DNA of 64,000 nt. Origin: Sandaracinobacteroides sp041675905. GTDB taxonomy: Bacteria; Pseudomonadota; Alphaproteobacteria; Sphingomonadales; Sphingomonadaceae. The stretch lies in assembly GCA_041675905.1 (NCBI GenBank), contig JBAYSX010000001.1:124001-188000 (forward strand), written 5' to 3'. This document shows positions 50,849-60,551 of this stretch, in pieces. Below the pieces are notes generated by a model that saw nothing but the letters and a program-made list of their open reading frames with translations, made no database searches and had not been told where the DNA came from. The position numbers were made by a program, and so were the translations under genes. Numbering within the stretch: the first letter of the stretch is position 1; every line of letters starts with the position of its first letter.

Positions 50849-52816
50849 ATGATACAGATACTCGTCTTCCTCCCCCTTCTGGCGTTTCTGGTTTCCGGTA
50901 TTGGCAATCGCGCGATCGGTAACGCGGCGGCCAAACTGGTAACGACCGGTGCGCTGTTTGTTTCGTGCGCGCTGTCCTGGGGGGTCTTTATCGGGCTGAT
51001 TGGCGGGGCTCCGGCCTATGATGTGGTCGTGCTCGAATGGTTTCGGTCCGGCGACCTGGCGGTCGACTGGGCCTTGCGGGTAGACATGCTTACCGGCGTG
51101 ATGCTGGTCGTCATCACGACTGTTTCGGCGCTCGTGCACCTTTATAGCTGGGGCTATATGGCCGAAGATCCGGATCAGCCGCGTTTCTTCGCGTATCTGT
51201 CGCTGTTTACCTTCGCGATGCTGATGCTGGTGACAGCGAATAATCTCGTGCAGATGTTCCTCGGCTGGGAAGGCGTTGGTCTTGCCTCCTATCTGCTCAT
51301 CGGTTTCTGGTATCAGCGTCCATCGGCCAATGCTGCCGCGATGAAGGCCTTTGTAGTCAACCGCGTCGGGGATTTCGGTTTTCTCCTTGGTGTTTTCGGC
51401 CTGTTCATGCTGTTCGATACCATTTCCATCGACGCGATCCTCGCCGGCGTGCCGACTGCCGAAGGGGCGACCTTTACGTTCCTCGGCCAGTCGGTCGATG
51501 CAATTACAACATTGGCGCTGCTGTTATTCGTCGGCGCTTGTGGCAAATCGGCGCAATTGCCGCTGCACACCTGGTTGCCGGACGCGATGGAAGGCCCGAC
51601 GCCGGTGTCAGCATTGATCCACGCCGCCACCATGGTGACGGCGGGCGTATTCCTGGTTTGCCGTATGTCGCCGCTCTACGAAGCATCGACCGTCGCATCC
51701 ACCGTGGTAATCTTCGTCGGCGCACTGACGGCGCTGTTCGCCGCGACGGTGGCCCTGACCCAGAACGACATCAAACGGGTGATCGCCTATTCAACCTGTT
51801 CGCAACTCGGGTATATGTTCTTTGCGGCGGGTCTCGGGGCTTATGGCGCGGCCATGTTCCATCTGTTCACTCACGCGTTCTTCAAGGCTTTGCTATTTCT
51901 CGGTGCAGGTTCAGTGATCCACGCGATGCATCACGAGCAGGACATGCGCTTCTATGGCGGCTTGCGGAAGGCGATACCGCTCACTTTCGCCGCGATGATC
52001 ATCGGTACGATTGCGATCACCGGCGTCAACTATACATCCGGCTATTTCTCCAAGGATGCGATTTTGTTCGCGGCCTGGGAAAATGGTGGCGAAGCAGCGC
52101 GCGTTGCTTTCTTTATCGGCATATTTGTTGCCTGCCTCACGAGCTTTTACTCCTGGCGTCTGATCTTCAAGACGTTCTTCGGCGAAGCCCGGTGGATTGG
52201 ATCAGAACATATTCGCCACGCCGTGGACTATCATGACGATGCGCAGTCAGGCACAGGCGGGTATCACGCGCATGAGAGCCCGCCGGTGATGCTGATTCCG
52301 CTGGCAGTTCTCGCTGCCGGGGCCCTCTTCGCAGGCATCATATTTAACGACTGGTTCGTTGGTGGCGATGAGACGGTCTTCTGGGCTGGCACCCTCGTGC
52401 ATGACGGCGCATTCTACGAAGCGCTGCATCATGTGCCCGCATGGGTGCATTGGTCTCCCGCCATGGCCATGCTGATCGGCCTCGCGGTCGCCTGGTATCT
52501 TTATATCCGCCGGCCCGGAACATCGGCGGAGATCCGCAACAGCATGAGGCTGATCTATAATTTCCTGCTGAACAAATGGTATTTCGACGAGCTTTATCAG
52601 TTGATTATCGTAAAACCCCTGTTGTGGCTCGGGCGCTTTTTCTGGAAGGGCGATAAACAGGTCATCGACGCCGCTGGCGCGGACGGACTTGCCTGTATCG
52701 TCTCGGATGGCGTCGTGGTCGCGCGGCGATTCCAGTCAGGCTATCTCTATTCCTATGCCCTGGTAATGCTGGTTGGTGTGGCGGCTTTCGCCACCTGGTA
52801 CATGGTGCGCGGCTGA
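50849..52816 (+). CDS. nuoL: NADH-quinone oxidoreductase subunit L
   Basis: Largest proton-channel subunit, 655 residues with many transmembrane helices. Family blocks: FLGWEGVGLASYLLIGFWYQRPSANAAAMKAFVVNRVGDFGF, KSAQLPLHTWLPDAMEGPTPVSALIHAATMVTAGVFL, LTQNDIKRVIAYSTCSQLGYM, and the C-terminal lateral helix region (LIYNFLLNKWYFDELYQ). A GAGGGGCG site lies before its ATG. It overlaps nuoM by one base. Confidence 0.97.
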   Translation: MIQILVFLPLLAFLVSGIGNRAIGNAAAKLVTTGALFVSCALSWGVFIGLIGGAPAYDVVVLEWFRSGDLAVDWALRVDMLTGVMLVVITTVSALVHLYSWGYMAEDPDQPRFFAYLSLFTFAMLMLVTANNLVQMFLGWEGVGLASYLLIGFWYQRPSANAAAMKAFVVNRVGDFGFLLGVFGLFMLFDTISIDAILAGVPTAEGATFTFLGQSVDAITTLALLLFVGACGKSAQLPLHTWLPDAMEGPTPVSALIHAATMVTAGVFLVCRMSPLYEASTVASTVVIFVGALTALFAATVALTQNDIKRVIAYSTCSQLGYMFFAAGLGAYGAAMFHLFTHAFFKALLFLGAGSVIHAMHHEQDMRFYGGLRKAIPLTFAAMIIGTIAITGVNYTSGYFSKDAILFAAWENGGEAARVAFFIGIFVACLTSFYSWRLIFKTFFGEARWIGSEHIRHAVDYHDDAQSGTGGYHAHESPPVMLIPLAVLAAGALFAGIIFNDWFVGGDETVFWAGTLVHDGAFYEALHHVPAWVHWSPAMAMLIGLAVAWYLYIRRPGTSAEIRNSMRLIYNFLLNKWYFDELYQLIIVKPLLWLGRFFWKGDKQVIDAAGADGLACIVSDGVVVARRFQSGYLYSYALVMLVGVAAFATWYMVRG

Positions 52817-54354
52817 TGCTTTCGATAATGATCCTCGTGCCGCTCGCAGTGGCGGCAATTGTCCTGCTGTTGCCAGGTTCGGATGAATCGCGGGCAAACA
52901 GCGCGCGCTGGGTGACACTCGGCACAACCCTGTTCATGCTGGCATGCGGAATATATCTATGGGCCGGGTTCGATTCATCGACTGCAGCTTTCCAGTTTAT
53001 CGAACGCCAGGACCTGTTTGGTGAGGTGTTTTCCTGGTATCTCGGCATTGACGGGATCAGCCTCCTTTTGATCCTCCTCTCGGTTTTCCTGATGCCCCTG
53101 TGCATCCTTGCGAGCTGGGACAGCATCAAGGTCCGCGTACCGGAATATATGGCCGCGTTCCTTGCCATGGAAGCGTTGATGGTGGGCGTCTTTTCGGCGC
53201 TCGACCTGTTCCTCTTCTATATCTTCTTCGAGGGCGGCCTCATCCCAATGTATATCATCATCGGGATCTGGGGCGGTGCGCAGCGCATCTACGCGTCCTA
53301 TAAATTCTTTCTTTATACCCTGCTGGGCTCGGTACTGATGCTGCTGGCGATGCTGTGGATGGCCAATGAATCCGGAGCAACGGACATCCCGGCATTGATG
53401 GCCTATGATTTCCCGGTGCGCGCCCAGACCTGGCTGTGGCTGGCGTTCTTCGCCAGCTTCGCGGTGAAACTGCCAATGTGGCCGGTGCACACCTGGTTGC
53501 CGGATGCCCACGTCCAGGCACCGACAGCGGGTTCGATGATCCTCGCCGGCGTACTGCTGAAAATGGGTGGTTACGGCTTCATCCGCTTTTCGCTGCCAAT
53601 GTTCCCGGAAGCCTCCGTACAATTGTCGTGGTTGATCTATGCGCTGTCGATGATCGCCCTTGTCTATGCGTCACTGGTGGCGCTCGTGCAGACGGACATG
53701 AAAAAGCTGATTGCCTATTCCTCTGTCGCACACATGGCGTTCGTCACCGGAGGGCTCTTCGCTTTCAACACACAAGGCATTGAAGGCGCGATGATTGTCA
53801 TGTTGTCGCATGGTGTCGTATCGGCTGCGCTCTTCTACTGTGTTGGCGTAATTTACGACCGTCTGCATACGCGGGAGATCGCCCGCTATGGTGGACTGGT
53901 CGAAAATATGCCGCGCTATGCCGTGTTTTTCCTGCTGTTCACCATGGCCTCCATCGCCCTGCCGGGAACGTCCGGATTCGTTGGCGAGTTTCTGGCGCTG
54001 AGCGGCATGTTCAGCGCCAACACCTGGGTGGCTTTCGTGATGACCACCGGGATAATCCTGGGCGCCTGGTATATGCTGTGGCTGTATGCGCGCGTGGTAT
54101 ATGGCAAGCTGGTGCATGCCGATGTCGCCGCCATGCCGGATCTGAATATGCGGGAAATCATCATCATGGTGTCGCTGGCTGGTATTACCTTGTGGATCGG
54201 CCTCTATCCCAAGCCGTTCATGGAGCCGTTACGGGCACCCGTTGCCAGCCTGATCGCGCGTCTCGAACGTGCCGAGCCTGCGCAAACACCATTCAACTTC
54301 AGGGCTGCGGCGACGACGCCGGTCGCCACCGTATCCGCAGGAGGTGCGGAATGA
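52816..54354 (+). CDS. nuoM: NADH-quinone oxidoreductase subunit M
   Basis: Second proton-channel subunit, 512 residues. Family blocks FYIFFEGGLIPMYIIIGIWGG, KLPMWPVHTWLPDAHVQAPTAGSMILAGVLLKMGGYGF, VQTDMKKLIAYSSVAHMAFVTGG, and LPGTSGFVGEFLALSG. The ATG at 52816 overlaps the nuoL stop (TGATG). Complete. Confidence 0.97.
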   Translation: MLSIMILVPLAVAAIVLLLPGSDESRANSARWVTLGTTLFMLACGIYLWAGFDSSTAAFQFIERQDLFGEVFSWYLGIDGISLLLILLSVFLMPLCILASWDSIKVRVPEYMAAFLAMEALMVGVFSALDLFLFYIFFEGGLIPMYIIIGIWGGAQRIYASYKFFLYTLLGSVLMLLAMLWMANESGATDIPALMAYDFPVRAQTWLWLAFFASFAVKLPMWPVHTWLPDAHVQAPTAGSMILAGVLLKMGGYGFIRFSLPMFPEASVQLSWLIYALSMIALVYASLVALVQTDMKKLIAYSSVAHMAFVTGGLFAFNTQGIEGAMIVMLSHGVVSAALFYCVGVIYDRLHTREIARYGGLVENMPRYAVFFLLFTMASIALPGTSGFVGEFLALSGMFSANTWVAFVMTTGIILGAWYMLWLYARVVYGKLVHADVAAMPDLNMREIIIMVSLAGITLWIGLYPKPFMEPLRAPVASLIARLERAEPAQTPFNFRAAATTPVATVSAGGAE

Positions 54355-55820
54355 CCGCCGTTTCCGCTCTTATCCAGTCTCTCTCCATCGGCGCACCGGA
54401 AGTCGTGCTGGCGGTCGGCACGTTGATCGTGTTGCTGATCGGCATTTTCACCGGCGACAAGGGCTACAGACCGCTTTCCTGGGCAGCAGCCGCTGTATTT
54501 GCTGTTGCAGCCTATACGGTGCTCAATGCCGGGCAGGGCCGGTTACTCGCATGGAATGATCTTTATGTATCCGACACATTGTCGGCGTTCCTGAAGATTT
54601 TGATTCTGATTGGTGCGGCGGCGGCGGCCATCACAGCCGGGCCAGCGCTGGACCGCCTGCAACTGACGCGCTTCGAATATCCGGTACTGCTGATGCTGGC
54701 GACGCTTGGCATGTTCGTGCTGGTGTCCGCGAATAATCTGCTAACCCTGTATGTTGGTCTCGAACTGATGTCGCTGGCTTCCTATGTACTGGCGGCTTTT
54801 CACCGTGATTATGGGAAATCGAGCGAGGCGGGCCTCAAATATTTCGTGCTTGGCGCACTTTCGTCGGGCCTTTTGCTCTATGGCGTCACCCTGATCTACG
54901 GCTTTGTCGGATCGACAGACTTTACTGCGATCGCCGCCGGCCTGTCGGCAGGTGATGAGCGTAATGTCGGCGCGCTGTTCGGCCTGGTGTTTATATTTGC
55001 AGGTCTCGCCTTCAAGGTTTCGGCAGTACCGTTCCATATGTGGACGCCGGATGTGTACGAAGGAGCGCCGACTCCGGTGGCGGCGTTCTTCGCATCGGCG
55101 CCAAAAGTCGCTGCCATGGGCCTGTTTCTCCGCGTCGCGCTTGATGCTTTCTCCGGCATGGTGGCCGATTGGCAGCAGATCGTCATTTTCATGTCCGTTG
55201 CCTCCATGCTCCTGGGAGCGCTGGGTGCGATCGGGCAGCGCAATATCAAGCGTCTGTTGGCCTATTCGTCGATTAACAATGTCGGCTTCATGCTGATCGG
55301 ACTGGCGGCAGCGACCGCTGCAGGTGCATCTGCCGTGCTTTTCTACCTCGCCGTATATCTCATCATGATTATCGGCTCCTTCCTCTGCGTGCTGGCCATG
55401 CGTGATCGGGACGGACAGCCTGTCGAGGATCTGGCCGATATGGCCGGGCTCGCGCGCAGACGGCCCTGGCTGGCGACGGCTCTTGCGATCTTCATGTTCT
55501 CGCTTGCCGGTTTGCCGCCAATGTTTGGCTTCATGCCGAAACTTGCCGTGTTCAATGCGGCGGTCAGTGCCAATCTCTGGCTGCTGGCGGTGCTGGGTGT
55601 GCTGACAAGCGTTGTAGCTGCCTACTATTATCTCAGTGTCATCAAGATCATGTTCTTTGATGCGGAGGTGGATGTGGTTGCTCCCGCTGAAACTGGCGGC
55701 GGCATTGTCGTCAACCAGGCAGTAATGGCAGCGACAGCGATCATTTGTTCCCCGCTCGGCTATTTGCTGATTGGACCACTCACGGCCGCAACAAGGCAGG
55801 CCGCCGCGAGTTTGTTCTGA
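54351..55820 (+). CDS. nuoN: NADH-quinone oxidoreductase subunit N
   Basis: Third proton-channel subunit, 489 residues. The start at 54351 has GCAGGAGGTG upstream and overlaps nuoM by 4 bases; the frame from 54078 is inside nuoM. Family blocks: LYVGLELMSLASYVLAAFHRD, AGLKYFVLGALSSGLLLYGVTLIYG, FKVSAVPFHMWTPDVYEGAPTPVAAFFASAPKVAAMGLF and RLLAYSSINNVGFMLIGLA. The end overlaps birA. Confidence 0.97.
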   Translation: MTAVSALIQSLSIGAPEVVLAVGTLIVLLIGIFTGDKGYRPLSWAAAAVFAVAAYTVLNAGQGRLLAWNDLYVSDTLSAFLKILILIGAAAAAITAGPALDRLQLTRFEYPVLLMLATLGMFVLVSANNLLTLYVGLELMSLASYVLAAFHRDYGKSSEAGLKYFVLGALSSGLLLYGVTLIYGFVGSTDFTAIAAGLSAGDERNVGALFGLVFIFAGLAFKVSAVPFHMWTPDVYEGAPTPVAAFFASAPKVAAMGLFLRVALDAFSGMVADWQQIVIFMSVASMLLGALGAIGQRNIKRLLAYSSINNVGFMLIGLAAATAAGASAVLFYLAVYLIMIIGSFLCVLAMRDRDGQPVEDLADMAGLARRRPWLATALAIFMFSLAGLPPMFGFMPKLAVFNAAVSANLWLLAVLGVLTSVVAAYYYLSVIKIMFFDAEVDVVAPAETGGGIVVNQAVMAATAIICSPLGYLLIGPLTAATRQAAASLF

Positions 55821-56542
55821 CCGCGCCAACACCAATCCGGCTGGACGAAGTCGGATCCACAAACGACTGGTTACGGGACAGGGCAGGGCAGCTCGCGGAC
55901 CTTCAATGGGTGTCAGCGGCGCGGCAAACGGGTGGACGCGGACGGCTCGGACGCGCGTGGGACTCTCCGCCGGGGAATCTTGCGGCCAGTTGCCTTATCC
56001 GGCCAAGGGTCGGTGAAGGTTCCCCCACCGAACTTGCCTTCGTGATGGCGCTCGCAGTGTTTGATGCGGCAAGCCGTTTTGTAGTGGCGGCGCGGCTTCA
56101 ATTGAAGTGGCCTAACGATGTGCTGCTGGATGGCGCGAAACTGTCGGGTATTTTGCTGGAACGCGCCGGGGATGCCGTCATCGCGGGGGTTGGGGTAAAT
56201 CTGCAAGCCGCGCCCGCATTGCCGGGCCGCGCAACGATTGCGCTTGCCGCGGCGATGGACGCCTCACCACCGGGTCCCGACGTATTTCTGCCGGTGCTGG
56301 CCGCATCGTTCGCGGAATCGAGAAAAATATGGGCGGAAAGCGGGTTCGCCGCCGTTCGGCAGCACTGGCTTGATCGGGCCCACCCGCTCGGCACGCCCTT
56401 GGCCACGACGCAGGGCGGCCATGTGATCTCCGGTACATTTGCCGGGCTGGCCGACGATGGCGCACTGTTGCTTGCCGACGCGGACGGACAGGTGCATGTG
56501 ATATGGGCCGGCGATGTGACGACCGGCGGGGGAGGCGGCTGA
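55817..56542 (+). CDS. birA: biotin-[acetyl-CoA-carboxylase] ligase
   Basis: Attaches biotin to the carboxyl-carrier protein of acetyl-CoA carboxylase. The catalytic domain is clear: DEVGSTNDWLRD, RQTGGRGRLGRAWDSPPGNLAASCLIRP, LKWPNDVLLDGAKLSGILLE, AGVGVNLQ, and the small C-terminal domain. There is no N-terminal DNA-binding part, so it is a group I ligase that does not repress transcription. No ATG or GTG occurs near the family start. Candidates are CTG at 55817, whose last bases share the nuoN stop as CTGA (241 residues), or TTG at 55745, which would run 76 bases into nuoN. The CTG is chosen here for the junction pattern. Confidence 0.9.
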   Translation: MTAPTPIRLDEVGSTNDWLRDRAGQLADLQWVSAARQTGGRGRLGRAWDSPPGNLAASCLIRPRVGEGSPTELAFVMALAVFDAASRFVVAARLQLKWPNDVLLDGAKLSGILLERAGDAVIAGVGVNLQAAPALPGRATIALAAAMDASPPGPDVFLPVLAASFAESRKIWAESGFAAVRQHWLDRAHPLGTPLATTQGGHVISGTFAGLADDGALLLADADGQVHVIWAGDVTTGGGGG

Positions 56543-57330
56543 TGCTGCTCGCGATCGACGTCGGCAACACCAATATTATTTTCGCTCTGGTGGAGGATCT
56601 CGAAATCCGTGCGCGCTGGCGGATTTCAACGAACTGGAACCGGACGGCCGACGAATATGGCGTCTGGCTCCATCAGCTTCTGGCATTGGCAGGCGTGGAA
56701 CCGGCGATGATTGATTCTGTCATCATTGCCTCGGTGGTGCCGCAAACATTGTTCAATCTACGCGGGCTTGCGCGTTATTATTTCGATGTCGAGCCGATGA
56801 TCTGCAATGCGCCGGGCATTAGCTATGGCATGCCGATCAATCTGCCAAACCCCCAGGAAGTGGGTGCGGACCGTGTGGTCAATGCGGTCGCTGCGCATGC
56901 CCAATGGCCGGGCGATCTGATCATTGTCGATTTCGGCACGGCAACCACCTTCGATGTGGTTTCGGGTGATGGCGTCTATGAGGGCGGCGCGATTTGCCCT
57001 GGAGTTAATATTTCGATGGATGCGCTTTATCTTGCCGCATCCCGCCTGCCACGGATTGCGGTGGAGCCGCCGCGGGACGGGCAGGGCGCAATCGGGAAGG
57101 GAACCGTGCATGCGATGCATTCAGGTGCTTTCTGGGGCCAGATCGGTATGATCGAAGGTCTGATCGTGCGCATGACAGCGGAAATCGGACGGCCTGCGAC
57201 GGTGATTGGCACAGGCGGCATTGCGCCGTTATTCGCCCGCCACACCGCAGCCATTCATCATGTTGATGGAGATCTTACGATCAAGGGACTTATCCATATC
57301 CACCAGCTCAATCAAAAGGCAGCAGCATGA
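56542..57330 (+). CDS. coaX: type III pantothenate kinase
   Basis: First step of coenzyme A synthesis: ATP-dependent phosphorylation of pantothenate. The ATG at 56542 overlaps the birA stop by one base (TGATG). The 262-residue ASKHA-type kinase has DVGNTNI, SVVP, GADRVVNAVAAH, VDFGTATTFDVV and EGGAICPGVNISMDALY. It needs a monovalent cation and is insensitive to CoA feedback in known members. It overlaps rnj by 4 bases. Confidence 0.96.
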   Translation: MLLAIDVGNTNIIFALVEDLEIRARWRISTNWNRTADEYGVWLHQLLALAGVEPAMIDSVIIASVVPQTLFNLRGLARYYFDVEPMICNAPGISYGMPINLPNPQEVGADRVVNAVAAHAQWPGDLIIVDFGTATTFDVVSGDGVYEGGAICPGVNISMDALYLAASRLPRIAVEPPRDGQGAIGKGTVHAMHSGAFWGQIGMIEGLIVRMTAEIGRPATVIGTGGIAPLFARHTAAIHHVDGDLTIKGLIHIHQLNQKAAA

Positions 57331-58982
57331 AACCGGGCGATGAGCTTATCTTCCTGCCGCTCGGCGGTTCTGGCGAGATTGGCATGAACGTCAATCTTTA
57401 TGGCTGTCGCGGGAAATGGATCATGTGTGATCTGGGCATGACCTTTGCCGATCCGTCCTTGCCCGGTGTCGAACTCGTTTTGCCCGATCTGACCTTTATC
57501 GAGGAACGCGCCGACGATTTGCTTGGTATATTGCTGACACATGGCCATGAAGACCATATTGGCGCCATACCGTATCTCGCCGCCGACCTTGGCGCGCCGC
57601 TCTATGCGACGCCGTTCACTGCTGGCCTCATCCGCCGCAAGCTGGACGAGGAGGGCATCGCCAACGAAGTGAAGCTGCATGTCGTGCCGATGGGCGGCAG
57701 CGTTGAACTGGGGCCGTTTTCGGCGCGCTGGGTGGCGCTTGCCCATTCGATTCCCGAAGGCAACGCGCTGGTCATCGACACGCCGCATGGCCGGATTTTT
57801 CATACCGGAGACTGGAAGCTCGACGACCGGCCTCTGCTGGGAGATCCCGCCTCCGCCAGCGAACTGACAGCTATCGGCGCCAATAACGGGCGCGGGACGC
57901 TGGCGTTGGTGGGCGATTCGACCAATGTTTTCAACGCCGAGGCGTCCGGATCAGAGGCGGGCGTTTATGAAGGGTTGATGCGTCTTGTGCAGAGCCGTCG
58001 CCGGGGGCGGGTGGTGGTAACCACCTTTGCCTCCAACGCCGCGCGCCTGCACACGTTGGGGAAAGTCGCGAAAGCCAGTGGCCGGCGGTTGGTGGTGGCG
58101 GGGCGTTCGCTGGATCGAATCATCAGCGTCGCAAAGGCTTGCGGTTATTTGCGGGATTTTCCCGAAACCCTCAGTCTGGAAGCCGCAAGCACCGCCGCAC
58201 CGGAAAGCCTGCTGATCGTCGTCACCGGCACACAGGGGGAGCCGCAGGCAGCACTGGCGCGCATTGCAGACGGTTCGCATCCCTATATCCGGCTCGATCC
58301 TCAGGATCTGGTGATTTACTCGTCGAAGCAGATCCCCGGCAATGAAATCGCCATCGGGCGCGTGCAGAATGCGCTGGCGGCGCGAGGCGTGGAAATCATC
58401 GGCGACCGTCAGGCGCATGTGCATGTATCCGGGCATCCGGGCCGGCCTGAACTGGAAGCCATGTACGGTTGGATTCGACCGAAAATCTCGGTGCCGGTGC
58501 ATGGTGAACGCCGTCATATGGAAGAACATGCGCGGCTGGCGAGGGAGTGGGGCGTGCCCGAGGCGATCGTGCCGATCAACGGCAGCGCTATTCGGCTCGC
58601 TCCCGGTGCGCCTCAGGTAATCTCTCACGAGCCCGTAGGGCGGCTGGTGCTGGATGGTGATGTGATCCTGCCGGCGGATGGCCCGACGCTGCATGCCCGG
58701 CGTAAAATCGGCTATGGCGGCTATATGGTGGTAACGCTCGTCGTCGGCAAAAAGGCGCGGCTGGCCGCAGAACCCGTCGTGCTGGCGAAAGGCGTACCGG
58801 TGGAGGAGGACGAGGAGGCGTTCCTCGCGGAATGTCGCACCCAGGCTGCCGCAGCCAGCCAGAAAGTGGGGTTCAATGACCCCCGGCGCCTTACTGACGA
58901 GGTGAAAATTGCTGTTCGGCGCGTTGCACGCAAATGGACCGGCAAAAAACCAATGACCGACGTGCAAATTATCGAAACCTAG
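57327..58982 (+). CDS. rnj: ribonuclease J
   Basis: RNA 5'-exo/endonuclease of the metallo-beta-lactamase/beta-CASP class, 551 residues. Zn ligands in LLTHGHEDHIGAIPYL, RWVALAHSIPEG and GRIFHTGDWKLD; beta-CASP motifs in VVTTFASNAARL and later VHVSGHPGRPEL; VPVHGERRHMEEHARLA and a C-terminal domain follow. It sits in the conserved birA-coaX-rnj-DUF1467 run behind the nuo operon. Confidence 0.96.
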   Translation: MKPGDELIFLPLGGSGEIGMNVNLYGCRGKWIMCDLGMTFADPSLPGVELVLPDLTFIEERADDLLGILLTHGHEDHIGAIPYLAADLGAPLYATPFTAGLIRRKLDEEGIANEVKLHVVPMGGSVELGPFSARWVALAHSIPEGNALVIDTPHGRIFHTGDWKLDDRPLLGDPASASELTAIGANNGRGTLALVGDSTNVFNAEASGSEAGVYEGLMRLVQSRRRGRVVVTTFASNAARLHTLGKVAKASGRRLVVAGRSLDRIISVAKACGYLRDFPETLSLEAASTAAPESLLIVVTGTQGEPQAALARIADGSHPYIRLDPQDLVIYSSKQIPGNEIAIGRVQNALAARGVEIIGDRQAHVHVSGHPGRPELEAMYGWIRPKISVPVHGERRHMEEHARLAREWGVPEAIVPINGSAIRLAPGAPQVISHEPVGRLVLDGDVILPADGPTLHARRKIGYGGYMVVTLVVGKKARLAAEPVVLAKGVPVEEDEEAFLAECRTQAAAASQKVGFNDPRRLTDEVKIAVRRVARKWTGKKPMTDVQIIET

Positions 58983-58997
58983 ATAAATGATATATTC

Positions 58998-59276
58998 ATG
59001 AAGTGGTATTCTGTTCTCGCAATATATCTGCTTTTCTGGACGGTAACGCTGTTTGTCGTACTGCCCTGGGGCATCCGCACCGGAGAAGAAGCAGGCGATA
59101 CACATGTTCCGGGTCAAGAAGTCGGCGCGCCCCACCGGCCATCCATGTGGAAACGCGTGTTATGGACGACGATCATATCGACCATCTTTTTCGGTTTATT
59201 CTATGCCAACTGGATTTATGGCTGGATAGACCGCGCCGATCTTGAACATATGTACGAGCGGATTTACGGTATCTGA
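58998..59276 (+). CDS. DUF1467 family membrane protein
   Basis: A 92-residue protein with two transmembrane helices: YSVLAIYLLFWTVTLFVVLPWGIRTGEEAG and RVLWTTIISTIFFGLFYANWIYGW. This is the DUF1467 pattern, and the family is known to follow rnj in alphaproteobacteria. Its role is unknown. The usual downstream gene proS is not here; instead ackA is convergent, 17 bases away. Confidence 0.93.
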   Translation: MKWYSVLAIYLLFWTVTLFVVLPWGIRTGEEAGDTHVPGQEVGAPHRPSMWKRVLWTTIISTIFFGLFYANWIYGWIDRADLEHMYERIYGI

Positions 59277-59293
59277 TAAATCCCCGGACAGTC

Positions 59294-60487
59294 TCAGACT
59301 GCCTCCGGTTGCTGCAGAACATCCAGCGTGTGACGGGCTATCATCCATTCCTCATCCGTCGGGATGATCCCGACAGTTATGGCGCTTTCGGGTGCGCTGA
59401 TGACGGGATCGTTCCGATCGTTGGCGTCCCTGTCCGTCACAAGTCCAAGCCAGGCCAGATGCTGGCAAATGCGTGCGCGTACCGGCGCGGAGTTCTCGCC
59501 GATTCCGGCTGTAAAGATCAGCCCGTTCAGCCCGCCCATTGTCGTCGCCAGCGCTGCCGCATGTCGCGCTGCACGCCAGACAAACATGTCGACGGCAGCC
59601 GCCGCCTCGGGTCTGTCGCTGGCGGTCAGTTCGCGCATGTCCGATGAAATTCCCGATACGCCGAGCAGGCCGGATTGTTTGTAAAGCATGTGCGCGATGT
59701 CTTCCGCGCTATAGCCGAGGGCCGTCTGCAGATACAGCACCACACCGGGATCCAGCGTGCCACAACGTGTACCCATCATCAGACCATCGACCGTGCTGAA
59801 CCCCATGCTGGTATCGACAGAGCGGCCATCGTGGATCGCGCACATGCTGGCGCCATTGCCGAGATGCGCCACTACTACCCGCCCGGCAGCCAGTTCCGGA
59901 TCGTGGCGGGCCAGTGTTTGTGCGATATATTCATAGGAAATGCCATGAAAGCCATAACCGCGTACACCGGCGTCATATAGCGCGCGCGGCAACGCGAATC
60001 TTGTGGTGGCGTCCGCCCGGCCATGATGGAAGGCAGTATCGAAGCAGGCGATTTGCGGCAGATGCGGGGCAAACTCCCGCAGCGCACGCACGGCGGACAG
60101 ATTATGCGGTTGGTGCAGCGGCGCGAGCGGAGAAAGCGCATCGAGAGCCGCGATGATATCTTCGTCGACCAGCACGGGCGCAGCGAAATCGGTGCCGCCA
60201 TGCACGATCCGGTGCCCGATACCGATAATTTCATAATCCGTGGTGAGAGCTCCTGCCCATTGAAAAAATTCCTGAAGCAGCGTGCCATGGGGGAGCGTTG
60301 CACTATCCGGCCATGACCGGTCGACAAGGACCGTACCGTCGGCCTCCCGTGCCATCAGGCGTGGAGCCGTGCCAATCCCCTCGATCTTGCCGCCGAACAC
60401 CCGGACGGGCTCGTCGTCTGCAATGGTATACAGCGCGAATTTGATGCTCGACGAGCCTGAGTTAAGGCTGACGACGGCCTGATTCAT
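59294..60487 (-). CDS. ackA: acetate kinase
   Basis: Converts acetyl phosphate and ADP to acetate and ATP or the reverse. A 397-residue ASKHA enzyme with VVSLNSGSSSIKFALY, GIGHRIVHGG, FDTAFHHG, RGYGFHGISYEYIAQTL, HLGNGASMCAIHDGRSVDTSMGFSTVDGLMMGTRCGTLDPG, FTAGIGENSAPVRARIC. A phosphotransacetylase gene is not in the window. Start ATG at 60487; the family start matches. It lies downstream of the hydroxylase gene on the same strand. Confidence 0.95.
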   Translation of the reverse strand: MNQAVVSLNSGSSSIKFALYTIADDEPVRVFGGKIEGIGTAPRLMAREADGTVLVDRSWPDSATLPHGTLLQEFFQWAGALTTDYEIIGIGHRIVHGGTDFAAPVLVDEDIIAALDALSPLAPLHQPHNLSAVRALREFAPHLPQIACFDTAFHHGRADATTRFALPRALYDAGVRGYGFHGISYEYIAQTLARHDPELAAGRVVVAHLGNGASMCAIHDGRSVDTSMGFSTVDGLMMGTRCGTLDPGVVLYLQTALGYSAEDIAHMLYKQSGLLGVSGISSDMRELTASDRPEAAAAVDMFVWRAARHAAALATTMGGLNGLIFTAGIGENSAPVRARICQHLAWLGLVTDRDANDRNDPVISAPESAITVGIIPTDEEWMIARHTLDVLQQPEAV

Positions 60488-60551
60488 GGTCTGGTCTCCG
60501 CAGGACTGATAACGTGTTACGCGCGGGCAACGTGCCGACTTTTCTGGCTAT

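Noticed and set aside
59284..59308. Inverted repeat between DUF1467 and ackA as terminator
   Set aside because: Short interrupted stem, lies partly inside ackA and has no T run.
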